Positions 15,488 through 23,554 of a DNA stretch of 64,000 nucleotides are shown piece by piece. The DNA lies in assembly GCF_028767185.1 (NCBI RefSeq), contig NZ_JARACK010000002.1:248001-312000 (forward strand), read 5' to 3'. This stretch comes from Mangrovimonas aestuarii. Lineage in GTDB: Bacteria > Bacteroidota > Bacteroidia > Flavobacteriales > Flavobacteriaceae. The position numbers were made by a program, and so were the translations under genes. Below the pieces are notes generated by a model that had not been told where the DNA came from, did no database searches, and worked only from the letters and a program-made list of their open reading frames with translations. The first letter of the stretch is position 1. Each line of letters starts with the position of its first letter.

Positions 15488-16351
15488 TTAGTTTTCTGTA
15501 GATAGATTTTTCATTTCATCTTCTATCATACCATAGAATTGATCAATTTTAGGTAGGATTACAATACGGGTACGTCTGTTTTTGGCTTTTCCTTCACGGG
15601 TGTCGTTGCTGTCTACTGGGATGTATTCACTACGTCCAGCAGCAGTCATACGCTTAGGGTCTACGTTAAACTCGTCTTGAAGTATTCTAACAACTGAAGT
15701 TGCTCTTAGTACACTTAAATCCCAGTTGTCTTTAATTGCTGCAGTTTTAATAGGATCTGTATCTGTATGGCCCTCTACCAAAAATTCAAAATCAGGTTTG
15801 TTGTTTACTACAGTAGCTACTTTTCCAAGTACTTCGTGAGCACGGCTAGTTACTCTTGTACTTCCACTAGCGAATAATAATTTATCAGAAATGTTTACAT
15901 ATACTACACCTTTTTCAACACTAATGTTAATGTCTTCGTCGTCAAGATTACCTAATACGCCTTTTAAGCTAGATACCAAAGCAAGGTTAACAGAGTCACG
16001 ACGTGTTACAGCATCTTGAAGTTTACGGATAGTTAAGTCCTTTTCACGAAGGCTTTCCAATGATTTTTCTAAGTTCTCAGCTCCTTTGGTTGTAAGAGTT
16101 GTCAAATTTCCCATATTATTGATAAGCTCCTGGTTGTTGGCTTTCAATAAATCATTCTGGTCTTTTAAGGCTTTTGATGTAGCCGTTAGTGAAGCCTTTT
16201 CTTCTAAACAGCTGTTCAGCTTAACGGTGGCAGAATTTAAAAGATCTTGGGTTTCTTTTTGTTTAGCCTCAAGATCTGCGAATTGTTTTTTAGATACACA
16301 TGAACTTAAAACTAAAGCACTTCCTATACTAAGTAAAATAAGTTTTTTCAT
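15488..16351 (-). CDS. OmpA family peptidoglycan-binding lipoprotein with coiled coil
   Basis: The 287-residue protein has a lipobox (LVLSSC, Cys18), then a coiled coil at about residues 22-125 (LEAKQKETQDLLNSATVKL onward). An OmpA-like domain at about 155-270 carries LLFASGSTRVTSRAHEVL and VEGHTDTDPIK, with the conserved aspartate and arginine (NRRTRIVIL) that bind diaminopimelate. It anchors the outer membrane to peptidoglycan. The gene is monocistronic and ends at a bidirectional terminator. Confidence 0.92.
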   Translation of the reverse strand: MKKLILLSIGSALVLSSCVSKKQFADLEAKQKETQDLLNSATVKLNSCLEEKASLTATSKALKDQNDLLKANNQELINNMGNLTTLTTKGAENLEKSLESLREKDLTIRKLQDAVTRRDSVNLALVSSLKGVLGNLDDEDINISVEKGVVYVNISDKLLFASGSTRVTSRAHEVLGKVATVVNNKPDFEFLVEGHTDTDPIKTAAIKDNWDLSVLRATSVVRILQDEFNVDPKRMTAAGRSEYIPVDSNDTREGKAKNRRTRIVILPKIDQFYGMIEDEMKNLSTEN

Positions 16352-16434
16352 AATAGATGCTTTTCTTGTATTATTTTGTTAGCATCCCAAAAGTATAGAA
16401 AAAATAAGAGTTTTAAATGCTGTTAACAAAACTT

Positions 16435-17436
16435 TTATACGCCATTTCCTAATTGTCTGTATGTGTGATTTCTGCTAATAAAGTAGGCCCACACCACAGA
16501 TGAAATTTTGTAATGTTTTACCTTCTGTTGTAAATGTTTTCTTTGTTTGACGAGAGAGGGTAGGTGTCCATAAAAACTAAAATGAGCCTTAAGTATGGCA
16601 AATATATGCGAGAACTTTAGTTGCGTTAAGAATTGTATTGCCGCCAAACCATCTAGTATTAGTCTAACTAGAATAATACCAAAAACAGGGCTCTTGCTGT
16701 TTTTTATTAGAGTAAATAAACTATTCCTAAAATTTAGGAATGTCTTTTTGGGGTTTGAGGCTTTTAAAGTAGCCCCTCCAACATGGTATACGGTGGATGC
16801 CCCCTGATACATCACTTTAAAACCTAAATTCTGTACCCGCCAGCATAAATCAATTTCTTCCATATGGGCAAAGAACGATTCGTCAAAACCGTTGGCTTTA
16901 AAGAATACTTCTTTCCTGATAAATAAGCAGGCACCACTAGCCCAAAATACTTCTGAACAATCGTTATATTGCCCTTGGTCTTTTTCCAGAGTTGTGAAAA
17001 TACGGCCCCTGCAAAAAGGGTATCCATATTTGTCAATAAATCCTCCAGCGGCTCCAGCGTATTCAAAACGATCTTTCTGTTTATAATCTAATATTTTAGG
17101 TTGAACTATTGCTGTTTTAGGGGCATCTTGAAATGTTTGTTTAATAGGTTCAAGCCAATTTGGGGTTACTTCTACATCACTGTTAAGTAAGCATAAAATA
17201 TCGGCATTTACATGTTTTAGAGCATCGTTGTAGCCTTTGGCAAAACCACCGTTTTCCTTGTTCTGTATAATATGAACGTTAGGATAATGTTTTTGAACAA
17301 ACTGAACCGAATCGTCAGTAGAAGCATTATCTGCAACATAGATATCGGCATCTTGTGAATTTGCTACTACCGAAGGTAAAAACTGCTCTAAAAGCGTTTT
17401 TCCGTTCCAATTCAATACAATAATAGCTATCTTCAT
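16435..17436 (-). CDS. Family 2 glycosyltransferase, rhamnosyltransferase-like
   Basis: This 333-residue protein starts MKIAIIVLNWNGKTLLEQFL and has the GT2 nucleotide-sugar loop (VADNASTDDSVQFV), the metal-binding LLNSDVEV, ASGACLFIRKEVF and EIDLCWRVQNLGFKV, the pattern of GT-A enzymes of the WcaA/rhamnosyltransferase group. The C-terminus (about 250-333) holds a hydrophobic region that may attach to the membrane. Donor and acceptor are unknown, with envelope polysaccharide as the likely product. It overlaps the upstream HsdR_N-like gene by one base (TAATG). Confidence 0.88.
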   Translation of the reverse strand: MKIAIIVLNWNGKTLLEQFLPSVVANSQDADIYVADNASTDDSVQFVQKHYPNVHIIQNKENGGFAKGYNDALKHVNADILCLLNSDVEVTPNWLEPIKQTFQDAPKTAIVQPKILDYKQKDRFEYAGAAGGFIDKYGYPFCRGRIFTTLEKDQGQYNDCSEVFWASGACLFIRKEVFFKANGFDESFFAHMEEIDLCWRVQNLGFKVMYQGASTVYHVGGATLKASNPKKTFLNFRNSLFTLIKNSKSPVFGIILVRLILDGLAAIQFLTQLKFSHIFAILKAHFSFYGHLPSLVKQRKHLQQKVKHYKISSVVWAYFISRNHTYRQLGNGV

Positions 17437-17891
17437 TAGGCTTCAGTATTTTCGTAGTTAGGAATATCCCTTAAAAAAACATATTGTTCCCCTTCGGTAT
17501 CCATTTGGCAATAATAATGGCTTAAACCGTTAGTTATCATTAGATAGTCTGCATCGAGCGTCATGTTATAACGTGCAATCTGATCAAAAGTATCTTGACT
17601 AATATTCACTTTAGGCGCTTTACATTCTACAATCAGATTAATGCTGCCATCAGGATGGTATACCACAATATCATAACGTTTTTTAAGATTGTTCACTTTT
17701 AGCTCTTTTTCTACATTAATAAGTGAAACAGGGTAATTTTTGTGGTGGATAAGATATTCAACACAGTGCTGACGCACCCATTCTTCGGGTTGAAGTACCA
17801 CGAACTTTTTGCGGATACGATCGAAAATAAGAACTTTATTTTCGCTATTTTTGAATCGGAACTCGAACTTTGGAAAGTGAAGTGCTTGCAT
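17436..17891 (-). CDS. HsdR N-terminal-type PD-(D/E)XK nuclease-fold protein
   Basis: The 151-residue protein corresponds to the N-terminal nuclease domain of type I restriction R subunits alone. Catalytic residues are visible in YDIVVYHPDGSINLIVECKA (D, then E-x-K). A full restriction subunit would have helicase domains, which are absent, and no hsdM/hsdS lies nearby. Stand-alone proteins of this kind occur widely in Bacteroidota next to holA, here divergently transcribed, which suggests a conserved role in DNA maintenance rather than restriction. The following gene is translationally coupled. Confidence 0.8.
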   Translation of the reverse strand: MQALHFPKFEFRFKNSENKVLIFDRIRKKFVVLQPEEWVRQHCVEYLIHHKNYPVSLINVEKELKVNNLKKRYDIVVYHPDGSINLIVECKAPKVNISQDTFDQIARYNMTLDADYLMITNGLSHYYCQMDTEGEQYVFLRDIPNYENTEA

Positions 17892-17988
17892 GCATATTTT
17901 GTATGTCCCAAAGTTAAGCCTACGGAAGTAAATTCCAAATTCCGGTTCTATTTTTTAATACCCTGTAACACGACAAACGCATAACGAT

Positions 17989-18993
17989 TTGGACGAGGTA
18001 AAACAACTTGTATCAGACATTAAAAGAGGTAACCTTAAACCCATTTATTTTTTGATGGGAGAGGAGCCTTATTATATTGACAGGATTTCTGAATTTATCG
18101 AAGACAATGTCCTTGATGAATCGGAAAAAGGGTTCAATCAAATGGTTATGTATGGCAGGGATGTTTCCATAGAGGATATTGTTGGACAAGCCAAACGCTT
18201 TCCTATGATGGCCGAGCGTCAGGTGGTTATTGTCAAGGAAGCACAGGATTTGTCACGTACCATTGAGAGGCTTTCGGATTATGCTGCTAATCCACAACCT
18301 TCAACGGTATTAGTACTGAACTATAAGTACAAGAAAATTGACAAACGAAAGGCTTTGTATAAAACAATTAAAAAGTCAGGTGTTGTTTTCGAGAGTAAAA
18401 AGCTTTATGAAAACCAAATAGGCGATTGGATTGGTAGAGTGCTAAAAGGTAAAAATTATGGTATTTCTCCCAAGGCAGCACAAATGTTAGTGGAGTTTTT
18501 GGGAACAGATTTAAGCAAGATAAATAACGAATTGGAAAAACTCCAGATTATTTTACCTCAAGGGACTACAATTACACCAGAACATATTGAGGAAAACATT
18601 GGTATTAGTAAGGACTTTAATAATTTTGAGCTTCGCAAGGCCATTGGTGCTCGTGATGAGGTTAAAGCTTATAAGATTGTAAATTATTTTGCTGAAAACC
18701 CAAAGGATAATCCTATGGTGATGACCGTTTCACTCCTGTTTAGTTTTTTCTCCCAATTATTGCAGTTGCATGGTTTAAAAGATCACAATCCTAAAAATGT
18801 AGCATCAGCTTTAAAGATCAACCCTTTTTTTGTAAGTGAATATACTACAGCAGCTAGAAACTTTCCCATGAAGAAAGTGAGTGCAGCAGTTGCTACCTTA
18901 CGGGAATTTGATGTGAAGAGTAAAGGTGTTGGAGCGCAAAATATCCCCCAAGGGGATTTACTTAAGGAAATGTTGGTTAAAATTTTCTCGTAA
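17989..18993 (+). CDS. holA: DNA polymerase III subunit delta
   Basis: This 334-residue protein matches HolA: the N-terminal KPIYFLMGEEPYYIDRISE, a mid-region KRKALYKTIKKSGVVFESK, the lid helix bundle, and a C-terminal clamp-loader collar. It opens the sliding clamp during loading. The start is a TTG at 17989; the family starts at this point and no ATG lies near it in frame. It is divergent from the HsdR_N-like gene and overlaps the end of the convergent DUF202 gene by 17 bases. Confidence 0.9.
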   Translation: MDEVKQLVSDIKRGNLKPIYFLMGEEPYYIDRISEFIEDNVLDESEKGFNQMVMYGRDVSIEDIVGQAKRFPMMAERQVVIVKEAQDLSRTIERLSDYAANPQPSTVLVLNYKYKKIDKRKALYKTIKKSGVVFESKKLYENQIGDWIGRVLKGKNYGISPKAAQMLVEFLGTDLSKINNELEKLQIILPQGTTITPEHIEENIGISKDFNNFELRKAIGARDEVKAYKIVNYFAENPKDNPMVMTVSLLFSFFSQLLQLHGLKDHNPKNVASALKINPFFVSEYTTAARNFPMKKVSAAVATLREFDVKSKGVGAQNIPQGDLLKEMLVKIFS

Positions 18994-19276
18994 CCTCATA
19001 ATGGCTACGGATTAATCGCCGTACATAGATTAATCTAACGACACCAATACCTAAAAGGAACGGTGAAATGCAGATTAGTATAATACCAAAGGCTTTAACT
19101 TCTGAAAACATCTCCAATTTTATAATGGTAATCCCAGTACCAAGGAATACAATTGCTGTTCTAAAATATGAGAGAAACGTACGTTCGTTAGATAACCTTG
19201 TACGTTCTATGGCTAGCCAATCGCGCGTAATAAGATGTTGTTTGGTGATTTTCTTTTTTCTTCTTTTTCTAATCAT
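18977..19276 (-). CDS. DUF202 family membrane protein (YidH-like)
   Basis: The 99-residue protein has the DUF202 signature LAIERTRLSNERTFLSYFRT followed by two or three transmembrane segments (AIVFLGTGITIIKL and FGIILICISPFLLGIGVV). The function of the family is not established. Its start overlaps the end of the methyltransferase gene by 8 bases, so it is the second gene of that operon. Its 3' end overlaps the convergent holA gene. Confidence 0.85.
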   Translation of the reverse strand: MIRKRRKKKITKQHLITRDWLAIERTRLSNERTFLSYFRTAIVFLGTGITIIKLEMFSEVKAFGIILICISPFLLGIGVVRLIYVRRLIRSHYEVTRKF

Positions 19277-20882
19277 TATTCCCTCTTAAAAGATTTATAC
19301 TTATGGTGGCCAGTTCATTATTTGGGAAAGTAGTGAAGTACTCTTCTACTTGATATAATCCAGCTTCTTTTGCTATGGTATTGAATACTTCAACTTCTAC
19401 AATGTATTGATCAGAATATCCATGAGTAGCATCGTAGGCTGTTACAGCTGTACGACCTAAATTGTCAGCGCAAATGGTTGGAGGAATGGTATGCAGCTCA
19501 ATAATTAATAAACCGAATTGAGACACATAGGGTTTCCACTTTTGTAAGTGCTCTAAAAGGGAATCCTCTACCAAGTTATTACTCAATCTTTCACCTCTAC
19601 TAGTATATGCCCCTGTAGAATTACTTACTCTGTCGCTTGGATTTTTAGGTTGTTCCCAAATTCTATTGTGATCTAAAAAGGTTCTAACATTTAAAAGGTC
19701 GTTCAGTTCTATGTTGTAATCTTCTTTAAGATCATTGGCTAAAGCCTCAGGATTACCAATATCCCCCCATATAACTTTGGCCCAAATATCGGCGTTAATC
19801 AAGTTGGCACGAGTTACTCGAAGAGCAGCTTCATTAAAATCGGCTCCAACTAAAAATAAAGGGTGTTCTTCTAAATGTTTTCCACGATGAGTTTGGTGTT
19901 CAATAACTTCAAAAATATGTTGTAGAAAAGCCCCGTTGCCGCAACCCATATCCAGAATACCTTTAGGCTGGTCTTCGATTGGTTTGTTAAAGATTTCTAT
20001 GATGATACTATCTACTACCTTAAAATAAGTGGAATGAGCCCCACCGCTTCCCCAAACATTCATTTCACGGTGTACATGTTTTTCAGTTTCGTAGGGAGAA
20101 CTTGTTTTTAAAATAGTGGCATCGCCAAAAATGAGCTCATCAAGTTTTACAAAAGTAGGTAAGTAAGATACTGTTACACCGTAAGCTGTTGCACGTTTGG
20201 CAAAATAAAGACCTTTATCTGTGAATTGATAGGTTTCCCGCTTTTTGATGAACCATCCCAAATGGGTCAGGAAATCCAGTATTTTTTTGAAACTTTCAGG
20301 GTCTCTATGATATTCTTGTGCTCTAAAAGAGGCTTCCATAAAGTATTTATGAAAGAGTCCGTTAACTCCCAAAAGTACAATTATTGGAGCGGCAATTACA
20401 CCTTCAATATGTTTTAATATTTGAAATGATATAGGATTGGAGTCGATATCATTTAACCCGAATTGTAATTCAAACTGTTTAAAGACTTTTTCTAAAGCAT
20501 TAAAGGCATCTGGGCCAATGCTTCGCGTTTCTGGATACTTAACAGCATGATTTAAAAGATTAACAGCTGCTTCGTATTTGGGTACCAATTCAAATGCAGT
20601 TTGACTCTTTTCATTGGTTTCATAGATGACTGTATTTTTCTTATTGTCTATATGTTGAACGAGCCATCCTTGAGAGCATAAAATTCTTAAGGCAATATTT
20701 AAATACCCTTCATTGGCATTAAACTGCTTGGACAAGTCGGTAATAGATACCTTTTTGTGCTCCAATAAGTAATCAAAAACGCTGTGATTGTATAGTGTGA
20801 AAGCTGTAGTAGCTGTCGCTATTCCGTCGAGATGACGGAAAATGGTAGAGCGAAATTCTCCTTTCTGTTTTTTTGATAGCAT
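19269..20882 (-). CDS. Class I SAM-dependent methyltransferase with N-terminal winged-helix regions
   Basis: The 537-residue protein has two winged-helix-like regions in its first 290 residues (KKVSITDLSKQFNANEGYLN and a second at about 180-230), typical of O-methyltransferases and AprA-related enzymes. The SAM-binding domain follows, with GILDMGCGNGAFLQHIFE at about 312-330 (motif I) and VGADFNEAALRVTRANL (motif II). The C-terminal part has LLIIELHTIPP. The substrate is unknown. A strong terminator (20913-20945) separates it from the upstream E1 dehydrogenase gene. DUF202 is downstream and overlapping. Confidence 0.78.
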   Translation of the reverse strand: MLSKKQKGEFRSTIFRHLDGIATATTAFTLYNHSVFDYLLEHKKVSITDLSKQFNANEGYLNIALRILCSQGWLVQHIDNKKNTVIYETNEKSQTAFELVPKYEAAVNLLNHAVKYPETRSIGPDAFNALEKVFKQFELQFGLNDIDSNPISFQILKHIEGVIAAPIIVLLGVNGLFHKYFMEASFRAQEYHRDPESFKKILDFLTHLGWFIKKRETYQFTDKGLYFAKRATAYGVTVSYLPTFVKLDELIFGDATILKTSSPYETEKHVHREMNVWGSGGAHSTYFKVVDSIIIEIFNKPIEDQPKGILDMGCGNGAFLQHIFEVIEHQTHRGKHLEEHPLFLVGADFNEAALRVTRANLINADIWAKVIWGDIGNPEALANDLKEDYNIELNDLLNVRTFLDHNRIWEQPKNPSDRVSNSTGAYTSRGERLSNNLVEDSLLEHLQKWKPYVSQFGLLIIELHTIPPTICADNLGRTAVTAYDATHGYSDQYIVEVEVFNTIAKEAGLYQVEEYFTTFPNNELATISINLLRGNND

Positions 20883-20912
20883 AGTCTCTAACTGTTTGTA
20901 TATAAATATAAA

Positions 20913-20945
20913 AAAAACCTTTCAAGGTTGCCCTGAAAGGTTTTT
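20913..20945 (-). terminator. Terminator after the E1 dehydrogenase gene
   Basis: AAAAACCTTTCA and TGAAAGGTTTTT form a 12-bp stem with a 9-base loop, A-run and T-run on either side. Confidence 0.9.
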
Positions 20946-20970
20946 ATATCTCAGTTAGATTTTGGTTATG

Positions 20971-23382
20971 TTACATCAATGCAGGAAAACTAGTTGGGTT
21001 AGTTTCGTGCATTATGGCGTAAACTGCTTCAAAAACATCTTCAGCAGATGGTTTAGAGAAGTAGTCTCCATCAGTACCATAAGCTGGTCTGTGCGCTTTA
21101 GCAGCCATAGTAACTGGCTGGCTATCCAAGTGTTTGTATGCTTGTTGTGTATTTACAATTTCGTTAAGGATATATGCTGAAGCTCCTCCAGGAACATCTT
21201 CGTCAATAATCATCAAGCGATTGGTTATTGCTACACTCTTAACGATATCATGGTTGATGTCGAATGGTAATAATGATTGAATATCGATTATTTCAGCATT
21301 AATACCCACTTCCTGTAGTTCCTTAGCGGCTTGTTCTACAATACGAAGTGTAGAACCATAAGATACCAAAGTAATATCAGTTCCTTCCTTAATAGTTTCA
21401 ACAACCCCAATTGGTGTTTTGAATTCACCCATATTATTAGGTAGTTTTTCCTTAAGACGATAACCGTTCAAGCACTCAACAATAAGAGCTGGTTCATCAC
21501 CTTCTAAAAGCGTGTTGTAGAATCCTGCAGCTTTAGTCATGTTTCTAGGGACTAACACATGCATACCACGAACAAGGTTGATTACACCTCCCATAGGGGA
21601 TCCAGAGTGCCAGATTCCTTCTAGTCTGTGACCACGTGTACGAACAATTAAAGGAGCTTTTTGACGTCCTTTTGTTCTGTAATGAAGTGTAGCCAAATCG
21701 TCGCTCATTATCTGAAGGGCATACAGAATGTAGTCTAAATATTGAATCTCTGCAATTGGCCTAAGGCCTCTCATGGCCATTCCAATACCCTGTCCTAAGA
21801 TTGTTGCTTCACGGATACCGGCATCGGCAACACGAAGTTCACCATACTTTTCCTGAAGTCCTTCAAGCCCTTGGTTAACGTCTCCAATGTTACCTGAATC
21901 TTCACCAAATATTAAAGCTTCCGGATGCTTAGAGAAAATAGCGTCGAAGTTGTCACGCATGATAATACGTCCATCCACGTCTTCAGCATTGTCATCATAA
22001 GTAGGAGCAGTGGCTTTAACATTTTGAGTGGCCTTGGCAGACTCACTTAATAAATGTGAGCTATATTTTGGTTGAATGGCTTCAAAGTAGTTATTAATCC
22101 AGTCAACAAGTTGTTGTTTTTCTGAAGATCTTTCGTTCACTAAATAGCGCATCACTTTTCTAGCAGTAGACAAAATGTCTCTGCGTATCGGCTCAGCAAT
22201 GCTTTCTAAGTCGTTTTTCAACTTAGTGATGAATGCTTTGTTTGCACTTGAATTAGCAACTGTTTCCAATAGTGAAACTAATTCACTTCTTTCAGCTAAA
22301 ATAGGATTTATAAAAGCCGACCAAGCCGATTTTTTACCGTCGCGAACTGCTTTTTTGATATCCTTTTCCATTGCTTTCAATTCCTCATCTGTAGCAATGT
22401 TGTTGGAGATCATCCACTCACGCATTTTTACGTTACAGTCGTATTCAGCTTCCCAAGCCAATCGGTCTTTATCTTTATAACGTTCGTGAGAACCAGAGGT
22501 AGAGTGCCCTTGTGGTTGCGTACATTCTAAAACGTGAATTAATACAGGTATATGCTCTTCACGTGCAATTTTAGATGCTTTTTCGTAAGTCTCTACCAAA
22601 GCAGCGTAATCCCAAGCGTTAACACGTAGTATTTCGTAACCGTTTCCAGTTTCATCACGTTGGAACCCTTTTAATATTTCTGATATGTTTTCTTTAGTAG
22701 TTTGGTGCTTGGCATGAACGGAAATTCCGTATTCATCATCCCAAACGCTCATTACCATAGGCACTTGTAATACGCCTGCAGCATTAATAGTTTCGAAGAA
22801 CAGGCCTTCACTGGTACTGGCATTTCCTATAGTACCCCAAGCCACTTCATTCCCTTTTTGGGAAAAGTTGGTTGTATCTATACCTTCAACGTTTCTATAT
22901 ATTTTCGAAGCTTGCGCCAATCCCAATAAACGAGGCATTTGCCCAGCAGTAGGAGAGATGTCAGAACTTGAGTTTTTCTGTTTGGTTAAGTCTTTCCAGT
23001 TTCCGTTTTCGTCTAAGCTATGAGTTGCAAAGTGACCACCCATTTGTCTTCCGGCAGACATTGGCTCGATGGCTAAATCGGTATTAGCGTATAAACCTGA
23101 GAAAAACTGTTCGATCGTAAACGCTCCAATGGCCATCATAAAGGTTTGGTCGCGGTAGTAACCCGATCGAAAATCTCCATTTTTAAAAGCTTTGGCCAAA
23201 GCTAATTGAGGAACTTCCTTTCCGTCACCAAATATTCCAAACTTGGCCTTACCTGTGAGTACCTCTCGGCGCCCCAGTAAACTGCATTCTCTACTGGTAA
23301 CCGCTATTTTATAGTCGTTTAAAACCTCTGTTTTAAAGTCATCAAAAGACATTTCCTTTTTCAAGTTGGGTGTTGTTTGCAT
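20971..23382 (-). CDS. 2-oxoacid dehydrogenase E1, fused alpha and beta subunits
   Basis: I start at the ATG at 23382 (803 residues); an upstream ATG at 23418 adds 12 poorly conserved residues. Residues ~1-400 are the E1 alpha (TPP) part with GTIGNASTSEGLFFETINAA and CTQPQGHSTSGSHERY. Residues ~465-803 are the beta part with IFGEDSGNIGDVNQGLEGL and GPMGGVINLVRG-type TPP pocket segments (HSGSPMGGVINL). Together they form the decarboxylating E1 of a branched-chain-type or related 2-oxoacid dehydrogenase, which needs separate E2 and E3 proteins not found here. The fusion of the two subunits is common in Flavobacteriia. Confidence 0.88.
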   Translation of the reverse strand: MQTTPNLKKEMSFDDFKTEVLNDYKIAVTSRECSLLGRREVLTGKAKFGIFGDGKEVPQLALAKAFKNGDFRSGYYRDQTFMMAIGAFTIEQFFSGLYANTDLAIEPMSAGRQMGGHFATHSLDENGNWKDLTKQKNSSSDISPTAGQMPRLLGLAQASKIYRNVEGIDTTNFSQKGNEVAWGTIGNASTSEGLFFETINAAGVLQVPMVMSVWDDEYGISVHAKHQTTKENISEILKGFQRDETGNGYEILRVNAWDYAALVETYEKASKIAREEHIPVLIHVLECTQPQGHSTSGSHERYKDKDRLAWEAEYDCNVKMREWMISNNIATDEELKAMEKDIKKAVRDGKKSAWSAFINPILAERSELVSLLETVANSSANKAFITKLKNDLESIAEPIRRDILSTARKVMRYLVNERSSEKQQLVDWINNYFEAIQPKYSSHLLSESAKATQNVKATAPTYDDNAEDVDGRIIMRDNFDAIFSKHPEALIFGEDSGNIGDVNQGLEGLQEKYGELRVADAGIREATILGQGIGMAMRGLRPIAEIQYLDYILYALQIMSDDLATLHYRTKGRQKAPLIVRTRGHRLEGIWHSGSPMGGVINLVRGMHVLVPRNMTKAAGFYNTLLEGDEPALIVECLNGYRLKEKLPNNMGEFKTPIGVVETIKEGTDITLVSYGSTLRIVEQAAKELQEVGINAEIIDIQSLLPFDINHDIVKSVAITNRLMIIDEDVPGGASAYILNEIVNTQQAYKHLDSQPVTMAAKAHRPAYGTDGDYFSKPSAEDVFEAVYAIMHETNPTSFPALM

Positions 23383-23554
23383 ATGTAATTTTCTAACTAA
23401 GGTCACAAATTTAGTCAAACTTTATGGGTTTTACAATTCCAAGTAAGAATTAGGATTGTGACATTCGTAATTTAAGGGTGTTATTGGAGGGGTTTTCTGA
23501 GTTTTTTATATCAAAAAAGCTGAAACCTTGAAAATTATATAATTGTTGATAAGT

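Noticed and set aside
17436-17891. Type I restriction-modification system
   Set aside because: Only the nuclease domain is present; no methylase, specificity or helicase gene is nearby.
22175-22480. Long open frame opposite the E1 dehydrogenase gene
   Set aside because: It is a shadow of a strongly conserved coding gene; similar frames opposite uvrA, ccoG and hemN were dismissed for the same reason.
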